Below are positions 54,704-63,945 of a stretch of 64,000 bases of DNA, piece after piece. Numbering within the stretch: the first letter of the stretch is position 1; each line of letters starts with the position of its first letter. The stretch is taken from NCBI RefSeq assembly GCF_022790535.1, contig NZ_LOHG01000001.1, forward strand, positions 373,042-437,041. The letters are read 5' to 3'. Under the pieces are notes generated by a model. The model searched no databases, was not told where the DNA came from, and saw only the letters and a program-made list of their open reading frames with translations. The translations under genes were made by a program, and so were the position numbers. This stretch comes from Pseudomonas maioricensis (GTDB lineage Bacteria; Pseudomonadota; Gammaproteobacteria; Pseudomonadales; Pseudomonadaceae).

Positions 54704-55759
54704 ATGAGCGCCAGTACTACCGCCACTTTGCGTCATGACTGGACTTTAGCTGAGGTCAGAGCGCTGTTCGTACAGCCTTTCAATGACCTGCTGTTTCAGG
54801 CGCAGACGGTGCACCGCGCTCATTTCGACGCCAATCGCGTTCAGGTTTCGACGCTGCTGTCGATCAAGACGGGCGCCTGCCCGGAGGACTGCAAGTACTG
54901 CCCGCAATCGGGTCACTACAACACCGGTCTGGAAAAAGAAAAGCTGCTGGAAGTACAGAAGGTTCTCGAAGAAGCCGCTCGCGCCAAGGCCATCGGTTCG
55001 ACCCGGTTCTGCATGGGCGCCGCCTGGAAGCACCCATCGGCCAAAGACATGCCTTACGTGCTGGAAATGGTCAAAGGCGTGAAAGCCATGGGCCTGGAAA
55101 CCTGCATGACACTGGGGCGCCTGGATCAGGAGCAAACTGAAGCGCTGGCTTCAGCCGGTCTGGATTACTACAACCACAACCTGGATACCTCGCCGGACTT
55201 CTACACCAGCATCATCACCACTCGTACTTACAGCGAGCGTTTGCAGACCCTGGCTTACGTGCGTGACTCGGGGATGAAGATCTGTTCCGGCGGCATCCTG
55301 GGCATGGGTGAGTCACTGGATGACCGCGCGAATTTGCTGATCCAGCTGGCCAATCTGCCGGAGCATCCCGAGTCGGTGCCAATCAACATGCTGGTCAAGG
55401 TCGCCGGTACGCCTCTGGAAAATGCCGAGGACATTGATCCGTTTGATTTCATCCGCATGCTCGCCGTGGCGCGCATTCTGATGCCGCAGTCTCACGTGCG
55501 TCTGTCGGCAGGGCGTGAAGCCATGAACGAGCAAATGCAGGCGCTGGCGTTCTTCGCCGGTGCCAACTCGATTTTCTATGGCGACAAGCTACTGACCACC
55601 GCCAACCCGCAAGCCGACAAGGACATGCTGTTGTTCTCGAGGTTGGGCATCAAGCCGGAAGCTCGCGAAGAGCACGCTGACGAAGTGCATCAAGCCGCAA
55701 TCGAGCAGGCGCTGGTCGAGCAGAAAAGCAGCGAGCAGTTTTATAACGCAGTGGTTTAG
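54704..55759 (+). CDS. bioB: Biotin synthase
   Basis: A 351-aa radical-SAM enzyme that inserts sulphur into dethiobiotin. The SAM-cluster cysteines are Cys59, Cys63 and Cys66 in [12 protein letters not shown]; a second [2Fe-2S] cluster uses later Cys such as in RFCMGAAW and ETCMTLGRL. The ATG at 54704 is preferred (GAGGA 8 nt upstream) over 54554. It leads the bioBFHCD run and is followed after a REP-filled gap by bioF. Confidence 0.97.
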   Translation: MSASTTATLRHDWTLAEVRALFVQPFNDLLFQAQTVHRAHFDANRVQVSTLLSIKTGACPEDCKYCPQSGHYNTGLEKEKLLEVQKVLEEAARAKAIGSTRFCMGAAWKHPSAKDMPYVLEMVKGVKAMGLETCMTLGRLDQEQTEALASAGLDYYNHNLDTSPDFYTSIITTRTYSERLQTLAYVRDSGMKICSGGILGMGESLDDRANLLIQLANLPEHPESVPINMLVKVAGTPLENAEDIDPFDFIRMLAVARILMPQSHVRLSAGREAMNEQMQALAFFAGANSIFYGDKLLTTANPQADKDMLLFSRLGIKPEAREEHADEVHQAAIEQALVEQKSSEQFYNAVV

Positions 55760-55786
55760 CGCGCAGATTTCTGTTGGAGCGAGGTC

Positions 55787-55850
55787 CTGTGGGAGCGAGG
55801 CTTGCCCGCGATTTTGGTTGACCCTATCGCGGGCAAGCCTCGCTCCCACA
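55787..55850. repeat. REP doublet, GAGGCTTGCCCGCGAT class, bioB-bioF gap
   Basis: CTGTGGGAGCGAGGCTTGCC and GGCAAGCCTCGCTCCCACA with a short 12-nt centre, preceded by a half-site CTGTTGGAGCGAGG at 55771. It lies within the bio operon. Confidence 0.87.
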
Positions 55851-55886
55851 TGGATCTCCAGACAGCTTCCCTCCTTGAGGCCCCCC

Positions 55887-57077
55887 ATGTCTTTCGATCT
55901 GAGCACGCGTCTGGCTTCCCGGCGCGCTGATAATCTCTACCGCCAGCGCCCCTTGTTGCAAAGCCCGCAAGGACCCGAAGTGGTGGTCGACGGCAAGCCG
56001 TTGCTGGCGTTCTGTAATAACGATTACCTGGGGCTGGCCAATCATCCCGAGATTATCGCCGCCTGGCAGGCCGGTGCTGACAAGTGGGGCGTTGGCGGCG
56101 GCTCTTCGCATCTGGTGATTGGTCATAGCAGCCCGCATCACGCGCTCGAAGACGCGTTGGCCGAGCTTACCGGGCGACCACGTGCGTTGTTATTTTCCAA
56201 TGGCTATATGGCCAACCTCGGAGCAGTTACTGCGCTCGTGGGGCAGGGCGATACCGTCCTCGAGGACCGGCTCAATCACGCGTCACTGCTGGATGCCGGT
56301 TTGCTCAGCGGCGCCCGCTTTTCCCGGTATCTGCACAACGATGCCCAGAGTTTGAGTTCACGTCTGGAGAAAGCCGTTGGCGATACGCTGGTGGTTACTG
56401 ATGGCGTGTTCAGCATGGACGGCGACATCGCCGATTTGCCGACGCTGGCCCAAACCGCGAAAGCCAAAGGCGCCTGGCTGATGGTCGATGACGCTCATGG
56501 TTTCGGCCCATTGGGAGCCAATGGCGGGGGCATCGTCGAGCACTTCGGTCTAGGCATCAATGAGGTCCCGGTATTGATCGGCACGCTGGGCAAGGCGTTC
56601 GGCACATCCGGGGCCTTCGTGGCTGGCAGCGACGAGTTGATCGAAACCATGATTCAGTTTGCCCGCCCCTACATCTACACCACCAGTCAGCCGCCCGCGC
56701 TGGCTTGCGCAACCCTGAAAAGCCTTGAGCTGCTGCGCACCGAGCATTGGCGTCGTGAACACCTGGCGCAGCTCATCGCGCAGTTTCGCGCCGGGGCCGA
56801 GCAGATTGGCCTAACGCTGATGGACAGCTTCACGCCGATCCAGCCGATCCTTATTGGCGATGCCGGGCAGGCGCTGCGGCTTTCGGAAATGCTACGTGAG
56901 CACGGTCTTCTGGTGACCGCGATTCGTCCCCCTACCGTACCCGCAGGCAGCGCGCGATTGCGCGTGACGCTATCCGCCGCACACAGCGCCGCACAAGTGC
57001 AGCTATTGTTGAATGCATTGGCGCAGTGTTACCCGCTGCTGGGCATGAGCGAACAGGTGGAGCCAGAGCATGCGTGA
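55887..57077 (+). CDS. bioF: 8-amino-7-oxononanoate synthase
   Basis: A 396-aa PLP enzyme that joins pimeloyl-ACP and alanine. The PLP lysine is in [13 protein letters not shown], and [12 protein letters not shown] and [13 protein letters not shown] are conserved. The ATG at 55887 has GAGG 7 nt upstream; a reading from 55818 runs through the REP and is rejected. Its stop overlaps the bioH start. Confidence 0.97.
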   Translation: MSFDLSTRLASRRADNLYRQRPLLQSPQGPEVVVDGKPLLAFCNNDYLGLANHPEIIAAWQAGADKWGVGGGSSHLVIGHSSPHHALEDALAELTGRPRALLFSNGYMANLGAVTALVGQGDTVLEDRLNHASLLDAGLLSGARFSRYLHNDAQSLSSRLEKAVGDTLVVTDGVFSMDGDIADLPTLAQTAKAKGAWLMVDDAHGFGPLGANGGGIVEHFGLGINEVPVLIGTLGKAFGTSGAFVAGSDELIETMIQFARPYIYTTSQPPALACATLKSLELLRTEHWRREHLAQLIAQFRAGAEQIGLTLMDSFTPIQPILIGDAGQALRLSEMLREHGLLVTAIRPPTVPAGSARLRVTLSAAHSAAQVQLLLNALAQCYPLLGMSEQVEPEHA

Positions 57078-57801
57078 TCGGTTGATTCTGTTACCGGGTT
57101 GGGGCTTGGGTATCTCGCCTCTGGAGCCTTTGGCCGCTGCGTTGCGTGGCCTGGATGATCATTTGCGGGTGGAAATCGAGCCGTTGCCAGACCTGGACAG
57201 CAGCGACCCTCGCGAATGGCTCGATGAACTGGACTCGACGTTGCCTGATGACGCCTGGCTGGGTGGCTGGTCGCTGGGCGGCATGCTCGCGGCAGAGTTG
57301 GCGGCGCGTCGGGGTGAGCGTTGCTGTGGCTTGGTGACGCTGGCCAGCAACGCCAGTTTCGTGCCTCGCGGCGCCTGGCCCAATGCAATGCCTGCCGGAG
57401 ATTTCGATGCGTTTCTGACCGGGTGCATTGATCATCCTGACGCGACCTTGAAGCGCTTCAGTCTGCTGTGTGCGCAAGGTGCTGAGGATCCACGTGCGAT
57501 TTCACGCCTGCTCAAGGCTGGCGCGCCACATGGCCCGGTCAACTCGCTGGTGCATGGCCTGCAATTGCTGGAGCAACTCGATACCCGTAGCGCGTTGCAA
57601 ACATTTCGGGGGCCGCAGTTGCACCTGTTCGCAGGACTGGATGCCTTTGTTCCGGCCGAAGCTGCGAGCGATCTGCTGGCGCTTTTACCCGACGTGGAGG
57701 TGGGGCTGATCGAGCAGGCCAGCCACGCCTTCCTGCTGGAAAATCCTCACGGTGTCGCAGCGGCGATCCACGCGTTTCTTCATGAGTCCGGTGATGACTG
57801 A
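57070..57801 (+). CDS. bioH: Pimeloyl-ACP methyl ester esterase
   Basis: A 243-aa alpha/beta hydrolase. The nucleophile elbow GGWSLGGML (Ser near residue 76), the N-terminal [17 protein letters not shown] and the late [10 protein letters not shown] (His) complete the triad. BioH removes the methyl ester that BioC added once the pimeloyl chain is built. It overlaps bioF by 8 bp and bioC by 8 bp, showing translational coupling. Confidence 0.95.
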   Translation: MRDRLILLPGWGLGISPLEPLAAALRGLDDHLRVEIEPLPDLDSSDPREWLDELDSTLPDDAWLGGWSLGGMLAAELAARRGERCCGLVTLASNASFVPRGAWPNAMPAGDFDAFLTGCIDHPDATLKRFSLLCAQGAEDPRAISRLLKAGAPHGPVNSLVHGLQLLEQLDTRSALQTFRGPQLHLFAGLDAFVPAEAASDLLALLPDVEVGLIEQASHAFLLENPHGVAAAIHAFLHESGDD

Positions 57802-58606
57802 TCTTTCCAATCCACGGCTGCCAGGCGGTTTGCCAGATAAACGCCAGGTGGCTGCATCTTTTTCCCGTGCGGCGGGCAGTTATGACAGCGTTGCCGAGTT
57901 GCAGCGCGCGGTGGGCGGCGAACTGTTTTCACGTCTCCCCGCCGGGCCGAGTCCCGCTCGCTGGCTGGATCTTGGCAGTGGCACCGGGTACTTCAGCCGG
58001 GCGCTGGCCGAGGCATATGACGGTAGCGAAGGGGTTGCGCTGGACATTGCCGAAGGCATGTTGCGCCATGCACGGCCGCTGGGTGGCGCTGAACATTTTG
58101 TGGTTGGCGATGCAGAGCGCATGCCGCTGCGGGATGAGCATTTCGGGCTGATTTTCTCCAGCCTCGCGGTGCAGTGGTGCGCGGATTTTGCTGCGGTGCT
58201 GGGGGAAGCTCGTCGAGTGCTGCAGCCCGGTGGAGTATTCGCTTTTGCCAGTCTGTGTGTAGGCACACTTTATGAACTACGCGACAGCTGGCAGGCGGTC
58301 GACGGTATGGTTCACGTCAATCGCTTCCGGCAACTCGAGGAATACCGTCGGCTGTGCGCAGCGAGTGGTATGCGCGTGCGCTCCATTGAGGTCAGGCCTC
58401 ATGTTTTGTACTACCCGGATCTGCGCAGCCTCACTCACGAGTTAAAGGCTTTGGGTGCACACAATCTGAACCCGGGACGCCCAGGCGGTTTGACCGGACG
58501 CGCACGGCTACTAGCCTTGATTGAGGCGTACGAAGGTTATCGTCAGCCACAAGGTTTACCGGCGACCTACCAGGTCGTCTACGCGGTGCTGGAAAAAACC
58601 GTCTGA
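57794..58606 (+). CDS. bioC: Malonyl-ACP O-methyltransferase
   Basis: A 270-aa SAM-dependent methyltransferase with motif [15 protein letters not shown] (residues about 55-68) and the BioC-specific N-terminus [17 protein letters not shown]. It methylates malonyl-ACP to start pimelate synthesis. The ATG at 57794 overlaps bioH by 8 bp and is preferred to the 57752 reading. Confidence 0.96.
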   Translation: MTDLSNPRLPGGLPDKRQVAASFSRAAGSYDSVAELQRAVGGELFSRLPAGPSPARWLDLGSGTGYFSRALAEAYDGSEGVALDIAEGMLRHARPLGGAEHFVVGDAERMPLRDEHFGLIFSSLAVQWCADFAAVLGEARRVLQPGGVFAFASLCVGTLYELRDSWQAVDGMVHVNRFRQLEEYRRLCAASGMRVRSIEVRPHVLYYPDLRSLTHELKALGAHNLNPGRPGGLTGRARLLALIEAYEGYRQPQGLPATYQVVYAVLEKTV

Positions 58607-58634
58607 GTTCTTCATGTCAAAAGGGATTGCCGAG

Positions 58635-59315
58635 ATGAGCCGTGCGTACTTCATCGCAGGCACCGACACCGATGTCGGTAAAACCACCATCGCTGCGGGA
58701 CTGCTACAGGCTGCCCGATCCAGTGGGTTGAGTACCCTTGCAGGCAAGCCGGTGGCTTCGGGCTGTGCGGTTGGCCCTGACGGGCTGCGTAACCCGGACG
58801 CTCTTGCATTGATGGCCGAGAGTTCTGTGAAGTTGGGTTATGACGAGGTCAACCCGTTTGCCTTCGAGCCCGCCATCGCGCCCCATCTGGCTGCCCGTGA
58901 GGCGGGTGTCGCCTTGACGGTGCAGGCGCTGCTCGGCCCGATGCGTTTATTGCTGGCCCGCAATGCCGATTTCACCCTGATCGAAGGCGCGGGCGGCTGG
59001 CGCGTACCCTTGGCGGATCAGGCCAATCTGTCGGATTTGGCCATCGGCCTGCAATTGCCCGTGATTCTTGTCGTCGGCGTGCGCCTCGGGTGTATCAGCC
59101 ATGCGTTGCTGACTGCCGAGGCCATCGCTGCAGATGGGCTGCAATTGGCGGGGTGGGTGGCCAACATCATCGATCCGAAAACCTCACGGCTTGAAGAGAA
59201 TCTGGCGACCCTTGCTGAGCGATTGCCTGCGCCGTGTCTGGGGCGCGTGCCTAAATTGAAGAAAGCAGGCGCTGACGCGGTGGCGGAGTATCTGCATCTG
59301 GAGTTGCTGGATTGA
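58635..59315 (+). CDS. bioD: Dethiobiotin synthetase
   Basis: A 226-aa ATPase that closes the ureido ring using CO2 and ATP. The P-loop GTDTDVGKTTIAAG begins near residue 8, and GAGGWRVPL and the conserved GWVANIIDP are present. The ATG at 58635 has AAGGGA about 8 nt upstream; an in-frame ATG at 58614 would add seven residues. It ends the bio run. bioA is not in this cluster, as is usual in Pseudomonas. Confidence 0.96.
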   Translation: MSRAYFIAGTDTDVGKTTIAAGLLQAARSSGLSTLAGKPVASGCAVGPDGLRNPDALALMAESSVKLGYDEVNPFAFEPAIAPHLAAREAGVALTVQALLGPMRLLLARNADFTLIEGAGGWRVPLADQANLSDLAIGLQLPVILVVGVRLGCISHALLTAEAIAADGLQLAGWVANIIDPKTSRLEENLATLAERLPAPCLGRVPKLKKAGADAVAEYLHLELLD

Positions 59316-59329
59316 TCGCTGCGTGGTTT

Positions 59330-59414
59330 ATGCAGGAGCTGTCGAAGGCTGCGATTGCGGTCTGTCTGACCCATACCGCTTCGCGACCGTCGTAACCTCC
59401 GATGGCTCCTACAG
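59330..59414. repeat. REP doublet, strongly degenerate
   Basis: TGCAGGAGCTGTCGAAGGCT and a decayed second arm ending GGCTCCTACAG. Several changes separate the arms, so it is probably an old insertion. Confidence 0.6.
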
Positions 59415-59498
59415 GGAATCGGTGTGGCTAGAATGTGCGCCACTGCACAAAAATTGATCAATGTAGTGGAGGCCGAAACAGTAAACTGGCCAGGCCAG

Positions 59499-59543
59499 AA
59501 AGACTAAGCCTATGAAGAGGCTTTGTGCCATTAGTCTTTTTGT
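59499..59543 (+). terminator. Nested hairpin with T-run
   Basis: Outer arms AAAGACTAA and TTAGTCTTT enclose an inner hairpin AAGCCT / AGGCTT, followed by TTTTT. It lies in the 294-bp gap 59316-59609, 66 nt before the small orphan gene. It may end a bio readthrough transcript or a small RNA. Confidence 0.42.
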
Positions 59544-59609
59544 CGGGTGTTTCACCGGGTTTACTGCTTAAATAAGCCCGTGTTCGCTTTACGAACAGAG
59601 GATCGATTT

Positions 59610-59906
59610 ATGCAAATCACCATGAACAACACGCTGTATCCAGGCCTTAGCGCTATGGAAGTTGGGCAGTCGCGTGTCGATCAGGCGGCTACTCAAATCG
59701 CCAGCAGCAATATTGAAGTCTCCGGCAGAAGCCAGTCTTCGGACTTCCAGCTGGAAAACCTGCGTTCGGTTGATCGCTCTCAGCGTTCAGATCTGTCCGC
59801 TAATCTGGTTGAGATGGCCTCTGGCAAAAACCAGGTTGAAGCCGGTGTAGCCGTGCAAAAAGCCAGCGACGAAATGCTCGGCACTTTGATTGATACTTAC
59901 GCCTGA
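59610..59906 (+). CDS. Small protein resembling flagellar rod/hook termini
   Basis: A 98-aa protein starting MQITMNNTLYPGLSAMEVGQ with AGAGGA 8 nt upstream. Its N-terminal GLSAMEVGQSRVDQAATQIASSNIE and C-terminal DLSANLVEMASGKNQVEAGV echo the two helical ends of FlgB/FlgC/FlgG-type axial proteins, but the middle is almost absent and there is no other flagellar gene nearby. A small hypothetical gene in this place is conserved in Pseudomonas. It may be exported by the flagellar system or be a relic. Confidence 0.7.
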   Translation: MQITMNNTLYPGLSAMEVGQSRVDQAATQIASSNIEVSGRSQSSDFQLENLRSVDRSQRSDLSANLVEMASGKNQVEAGVAVQKASDEMLGTLIDTYA

Positions 59907-59937
59907 TTGATACTTACGCCTGATTGATACCTGCGCC
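59887..59937 (+). repeat. Three tandem 17-bp repeats across the stop codon
   Basis: TGATTGATACTTACGCC occurs twice exactly (59887, 59904) and once with two changes (59921). The first copy encodes the last codons of the orphan gene, and its stop lies at the start of the second. The rest of 59938-60158 shows a GCCGTGCG/CGCACGGC hairpin at 59969-59989 and no gene. Confidence 0.92.
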
Positions 59938-60158
59938 TGATTCATCCCTCCTTTTGTAACTCTTCTTTGCCGTGCGATCTGCGCACGGCATGCGCTGAAT
60001 TCCCCGCTATCACCCGCTTCTATTTCCTCTGTTCACCCTCTGCAAGTCAGCCTCTCTCAACTAGACTCATGGCATCGACGAACGGCCAGCGCTGTGCTGT
60101 ACGCCTCTGTCTGTGCGCCCTGCAAAACATCTCTAGATGAAAGGTTGCGGACGCATGC

Positions 60159-60202
60159 TTGACAAGGTTTGGGCGTAAACGTATGTTTCAAACACCTGTT
60201 TG
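60159..60202 (+). promoter_or_regulatory. Promoter with PsrA operator for the acyl-CoA dehydrogenase gene
   Basis: TTGACA (60159-60164), a 17-nt spacer and TATGTT (60182-60187) form a good sigma-70 promoter. CAAAC-ACCT-GTTTG (60189-60202) begins 2 nt after the -10 and matches the PsrA consensus (G/C)AAAC-N2-4-GTTT(G/C). The position over the start site fits repression, relieved by long-chain fatty acids. Confidence 0.72.
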
Positions 60203-60234
60203 ACCGCTAGGCATCCGAGATTGTCCGGTGGTTG

Positions 60235-60263
60235 GGGAACGTTCCCGCAGCGACCGATCGGTC
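60235..60263. promoter_or_regulatory. Two palindromes in the dehydrogenase leader
   Basis: GGGAACGTTCCC (60235-60246) and GACCGATCGGTC (60252-60263) are perfect 12-bp palindromes between the promoter and the start codon. They could bind a second regulator. Confidence 0.4.
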
Positions 60264-60300
60264 ACACATTTCCAGGTTTCATCAGCAGAGGTTTATCGCT

Positions 60301-62106
60301 ATGCCTGACTACAAGGCCCCCTTGCGTGATATTCGCTTCGTTCGTGACGAACTGCTCGGCTACGAAGCGCATTATCAAAGTCTGCCGGCTTGCCAGGACG
60401 CTACTCCAGATATGGTCGACGCCATTCTTGAAGAAGGCGCCAAGTTTTGTGAGCAGGTGCTGGCGCCACTGAATCGTGTGGGCGATCTGGAAGGTTGTAC
60501 CTGGAGCGAGTCAGGCGTGAAAACGCCGAGCGGGTTCAAAGAGGCTTACAAGCAATTCGTCGAAGGCGGCTGGCCAAGTCTGGCCCACGACGTTGAGCAC
60601 GGCGGTCAGGGCTTGCCGGAATCGCTGGGTCTGGCGGTCAGTGAAATGGTTGGCGAGGCCAACTGGTCGTGGGGCATGTATCCAGGCTTGTCTCATGGTG
60701 CGATGAACACCATTTCCGAGCACGGTACCGAAGAGCAGCAGCACCAGTATCTGACCAAGCTGGTTTCGGGCGAATGGACCGGCACCATGTGCCTGACCGA
60801 ATCCCACTGCGGCACCGACCTGGGCATGTTGCGTACCAAGGCCGAACCACAGGCTGATGGCTCGTACCGGGTGACCGGCACCAAAATCTTTATCTCGGCT
60901 GGCGAACACGACATGGCCGATAACATCGTCCACATCGTATTGGCGCGCCTTCCGGACGCTCCAGCGGGTACCAAAGGCATCTCGCTGTTCATCGTGCCGA
61001 AATTCCTGCCAAACGCTGACGGCAGCGTTGGCGAGCGCAACGCCGTGACCTGTGGCTCTCTGGAGCACAAGATGGGCATCCACGGCAACGCGACCTGTGT
61101 GATGAACTTCGACGCGGCTACTGGCTTCCTGATCGGGCCGGCGAACAAAGGCCTGAACTGCATGTTCACCTTCATGAACACTGCGCGTCTGGGTACCGCG
61201 CTGCAGGGTCTGGCTCACGCCGAAATCGGCTTCCAGGGCGGCTTGAAATACGCGCGTGATCGTTTGCAGATGCGTTCCCTGACTGGCCCGAAAGCGCCGG
61301 ACAAGGCTGCTGACCCGATCATCGTTCACCCCGATGTGCGGCGCATGCTGCTGACCATGAAGGCGTTCTCTGAAGGCACCCGCGCTATGGTGTACTTCAC
61401 CGCCAAACAGGTGGATATCGCCAAGTACAGCGAAGACGCTGAGCACAAGAAGCAGGCTGACGCGCTGTTGGCATTCATGACGCCGATTGCCAAGGCGTTC
61501 ATGACTGAAGTGGGCTTTGAGTCCGCTAACCACGGTGTGCAAATCTACGGTGGACACGGCTTCATTGCCGAGTGGGGCATGGAGCAGAACGTTCGCGACA
61601 GCCGTATTTCGATGCTGTACGAAGGCACCACCGGTATTCAGGCGCTGGACCTGCTGGGCCGTAAAGTGCTGATGACTCAAGGCGAGGCGCTCAAGGGCTT
61701 CACCAAGATCGTCCACAAGTTCTGCCAGAACAACGAAGGTGCCGAGGCTGTTCAGGAGTTCATCACTCCGCTCGCGGCTTTGAACAAGGAATGGGGCGAA
61801 CTGACCATGAAAGTGGGCATGGCCGCCATGAAAGATCGTGAAGAAGTCGGTGCCGCCTCGGTGGACTACCTGATGTATTCCGGTTATGCCTGCCTGGCGT
61901 ACTTCTGGGCCGACATGGCTCGTGTGGCTTCCGAAAAACTGGCTGCCGGTACCAGCGAAGAGGCGTTCTATACCGCCAAGCTGCAGACTGCGCGTTTCTA
62001 CTTCCAGCGCATCCTGCCACGTACCCGTTCGCACGTTGCCGCGATGCTCTCGGGTGCCAACAACCTGATGGACATGAAGGAAGAGGATTTCGGCCTCGCT
62101 TACTAA
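60301..62106 (+). CDS. Acyl-CoA dehydrogenase (FadE type)
   Basis: A 601-aa FAD enzyme of the long, about 600-residue class that catalyses the first step of beta-oxidation. The catalytic Glu lies in [15 protein letters not shown], and [26 protein letters not shown] and [17 protein letters not shown] are conserved. The ATG at 60301 has AGAGG 8 nt upstream and gives the usual N-terminus [17 protein letters not shown]. The locus next to bioD matches PA0506 of P. aeruginosa as I recall it, a PsrA-regulated gene, and a PsrA site is visible here. Confidence 0.94.
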   Translation: MPDYKAPLRDIRFVRDELLGYEAHYQSLPACQDATPDMVDAILEEGAKFCEQVLAPLNRVGDLEGCTWSESGVKTPSGFKEAYKQFVEGGWPSLAHDVEHGGQGLPESLGLAVSEMVGEANWSWGMYPGLSHGAMNTISEHGTEEQQHQYLTKLVSGEWTGTMCLTESHCGTDLGMLRTKAEPQADGSYRVTGTKIFISAGEHDMADNIVHIVLARLPDAPAGTKGISLFIVPKFLPNADGSVGERNAVTCGSLEHKMGIHGNATCVMNFDAATGFLIGPANKGLNCMFTFMNTARLGTALQGLAHAEIGFQGGLKYARDRLQMRSLTGPKAPDKAADPIIVHPDVRRMLLTMKAFSEGTRAMVYFTAKQVDIAKYSEDAEHKKQADALLAFMTPIAKAFMTEVGFESANHGVQIYGGHGFIAEWGMEQNVRDSRISMLYEGTTGIQALDLLGRKVLMTQGEALKGFTKIVHKFCQNNEGAEAVQEFITPLAALNKEWGELTMKVGMAAMKDREEVGAASVDYLMYSGYACLAYFWADMARVASEKLAAGTSEEAFYTAKLQTARFYFQRILPRTRSHVAAMLSGANNLMDMKEEDFGLAY

Positions 62107-62124
62107 GCTTCGCCGGTTTCACTC

Positions 62125-62159
62125 AAAGCCGCTTCTCATTCGGGGGAAGCGGCTTTTTT
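62125..62159 (+). terminator. Rho-independent terminator of the dehydrogenase gene
   Basis: Stem AAAGCCGCTTC / GGAAGCGGCTTTTTT, 18 nt after the stop, with a T-run. Confidence 0.9.
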
Positions 62160-62241
62160 GTGGCTGCTCGTATCAGGGACGCTGTTCGCGAACAAGTTCG
62201 CTCTCATCAAAAAACTACAACTATCTGATTGGAATGCTTTT

Positions 62242-62322
62242 CTGTAGGAGCGCACGAGCACCGCGAGGCCGCGATGGCGTCCTGTGCCATCGCGCCCTCG
62301 CGGTGCTCGTGCGCTCCTACAG
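62242..62322. repeat. REP-like doublet with a distinct core (GCACGAGCACCGCGAGG)
   Basis: CTGTAGGAGCGCACGAGCAC and GTGCTCGTGCGCTCCTACAG. The ends match other REPs but the core is unlike any other in the window. It lies in the 546-bp gap 62107-62652, which also has a half REP GGTAGGAGCGAACTTGTTCG at 62440 and no gene. Confidence 0.8.
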
Positions 62323-62652
62323 ATTCAATGTTTGCTGCGCGACAGCGCTGTGTCAGTGGCATAGGGGCAGCTCCTACCGGTGATGTCATCGCCCATTCGA
62401 GTCCTGCGATAAGCAAATCCGGATGAGGCAGGGACTCTTGGTAGGAGCGAACTTGTTCGCGAGGCGATGTGTCAGGTATGGCATTTCGCTGCCGTCACGC
62501 GATCTTCACCTCCTGCCAATAAACATTTCCGGGATCCTGCCGTTAAAGAAAGTAGCCTGCTATTTAGTTCTTCTGAATGCATATCCGAGCGGATGAAGGC
62601 ACAATGCCAGCTACTGAGTTCTTTACCCTGTGATGGGTAGGAGACATCCCTT

Positions 62653-63945
62653 TTGTTGCGTTCTTCTGCTGCACGTTTGAGTCATTTTTTGCCGTCGCTA
62701 TTTTTATTGCTTGCGGGGCTGGCGGCCGCCTATGTCAAAGACTTGAACGTGTTCTTCACGTCCCTGTTCAACGTGCTGCCTACGCTGGTTCTTCTGCTAG
62801 GCGGCGCGTATTGCTGTGTCTATCGGCGTCAGCGCGAGCTGTTCCTGATGATCACCGTGTATATCGCTTACTTTCTGCTGGATACCCAGACCGATTATTT
62901 CCGCGACAATGGCGTTGTTCGTGAAGACGCGGCTGTGGTGTTCCACCTGGTGTGCCTGTTATTGCCGCTGCTTTATGGCGTTTATGCCGCCTGGGAGGAG
63001 CGAACTCATCTGGTTCAAGACCTGATAGCGCGGCTTGCGGTGTTGGTCGCCGTCGGCGCGGTTGCGCTGGGGCTTGAGCAGAGCTACCCCGCGGTATTGC
63101 TGGCTTCGCTGGCGGAAATCCGTTGGCCAGCGTTGCATGGCTCGTGGATGAGCCTGATTCAGCTGTCTTATCTGTCCTTCCTGATTGCCTTCGGCCTGTT
63201 GATTGCGCAATACGTTCGCAAGCCTCGGCCGTTGCATGCCGCGCAGTTGATCGGGTTGCTGGGGTTATTCTGGGCGCTGCCGAAAACGTTCATTTTGCCG
63301 TTCACCCTGAACATCATGTGCAGTCAGGTGATGTTGATGATTGCCGCCGGTGTTGCCCATGAGGCCTATCAAATGGCGTTCCGCGACGAGCTGACCGGCT
63401 TGCCTGGGCGTCGGGCTCTCAATGAGCGCATGCAGCGTCTGGGGCGTAATTACGTCTTGGCGATGAGCGACGTCGATCATTTCAAGAAATTTAACGATAC
63501 CCACGGCCATGACGTAGGTGATCAGGTGCTGCGGCTGGTGGCCAGCAAGCTGTCGAAGATCACTAATGGCGGCGGCAAGGCTTATCGCTACGGCGGTGAG
63601 GAATTTGCCATTGTCTTTGCGGCAAAATCCATCGAGGAATGTATTCCGCATCTGGAAGCCATTCGCGAAGTGATCGCCAACTATGAAATCCAGTTACGTA
63701 ATCCGGATAACCGTCCCAAAGACGATCAGCAAGGTCGTCAGCGTCGAGGTGCAGGGCCCGCGACCAGCGTGTCGGTGACCGTCAGCATTGGTGTTGCCGA
63801 GCGGCTGCCGGAGCACCGTACCCCCGAAGAAGTCCTGAAGGCCGCCGACCAGGCGTTGTACGCGGCTAAAAGCGCCGGGCGTAACTGCGTCATGTCCCAC
63901 GGGCAGAGCACCAAGCGCGGTGCTGTGCGGACTGCAGCTGCTTAA
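62653..63945 (+). CDS. Membrane-bound GGDEF diguanylate cyclase
   Basis: A 430-aa protein with about six to seven transmembrane segments in residues 8-235 and a C-terminal GGDEF domain. RDELTGLPGRRALNE opens the domain, and YRYGGEEFAIVF near residue 315 is an intact active site for cyclic di-GMP synthesis. The usual inhibitory RxxD five residues before GGEEF is replaced by NGGG, so product inhibition at the I-site is probably lost. The start is a TTG at 62653, 10 nt after TAGGAG. The last 55 bases of the window show no gene. Confidence 0.92.
   Translation: MLRSSAARLSHFLPSLFLLLAGLAAAYVKDLNVFFTSLFNVLPTLVLLLGGAYCCVYRRQRELFLMITVYIAYFLLDTQTDYFRDNGVVREDAAVVFHLVCLLLPLLYGVYAAWEERTHLVQDLIARLAVLVAVGAVALGLEQSYPAVLLASLAEIRWPALHGSWMSLIQLSYLSFLIAFGLLIAQYVRKPRPLHAAQLIGLLGLFWALPKTFILPFTLNIMCSQVMLMIAAGVAHEAYQMAFRDELTGLPGRRALNERMQRLGRNYVLAMSDVDHFKKFNDTHGHDVGDQVLRLVASKLSKITNGGGKAYRYGGEEFAIVFAAKSIEECIPHLEAIREVIANYEIQLRNPDNRPKDDQQGRQRRGAGPATSVSVTVSIGVAERLPEHRTPEEVLKAADQALYAAKSAGRNCVMSHGQSTKRGAVRTAAA

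Noticed and set aside
59456..59496. GATC-11-GGCC as in the DnaA-box elements
   Set aside because: Only the first spacing fits; the second GGCC is 2 nt off and no DnaA box follows, so it is treated as chance.
1262..62322. Regularly recurring palindromes suggesting a CRISPR array
   Set aside because: They are scattered singly between genes, have palindromic TGTAGGAG ends and no spacers; they are REP doublets.
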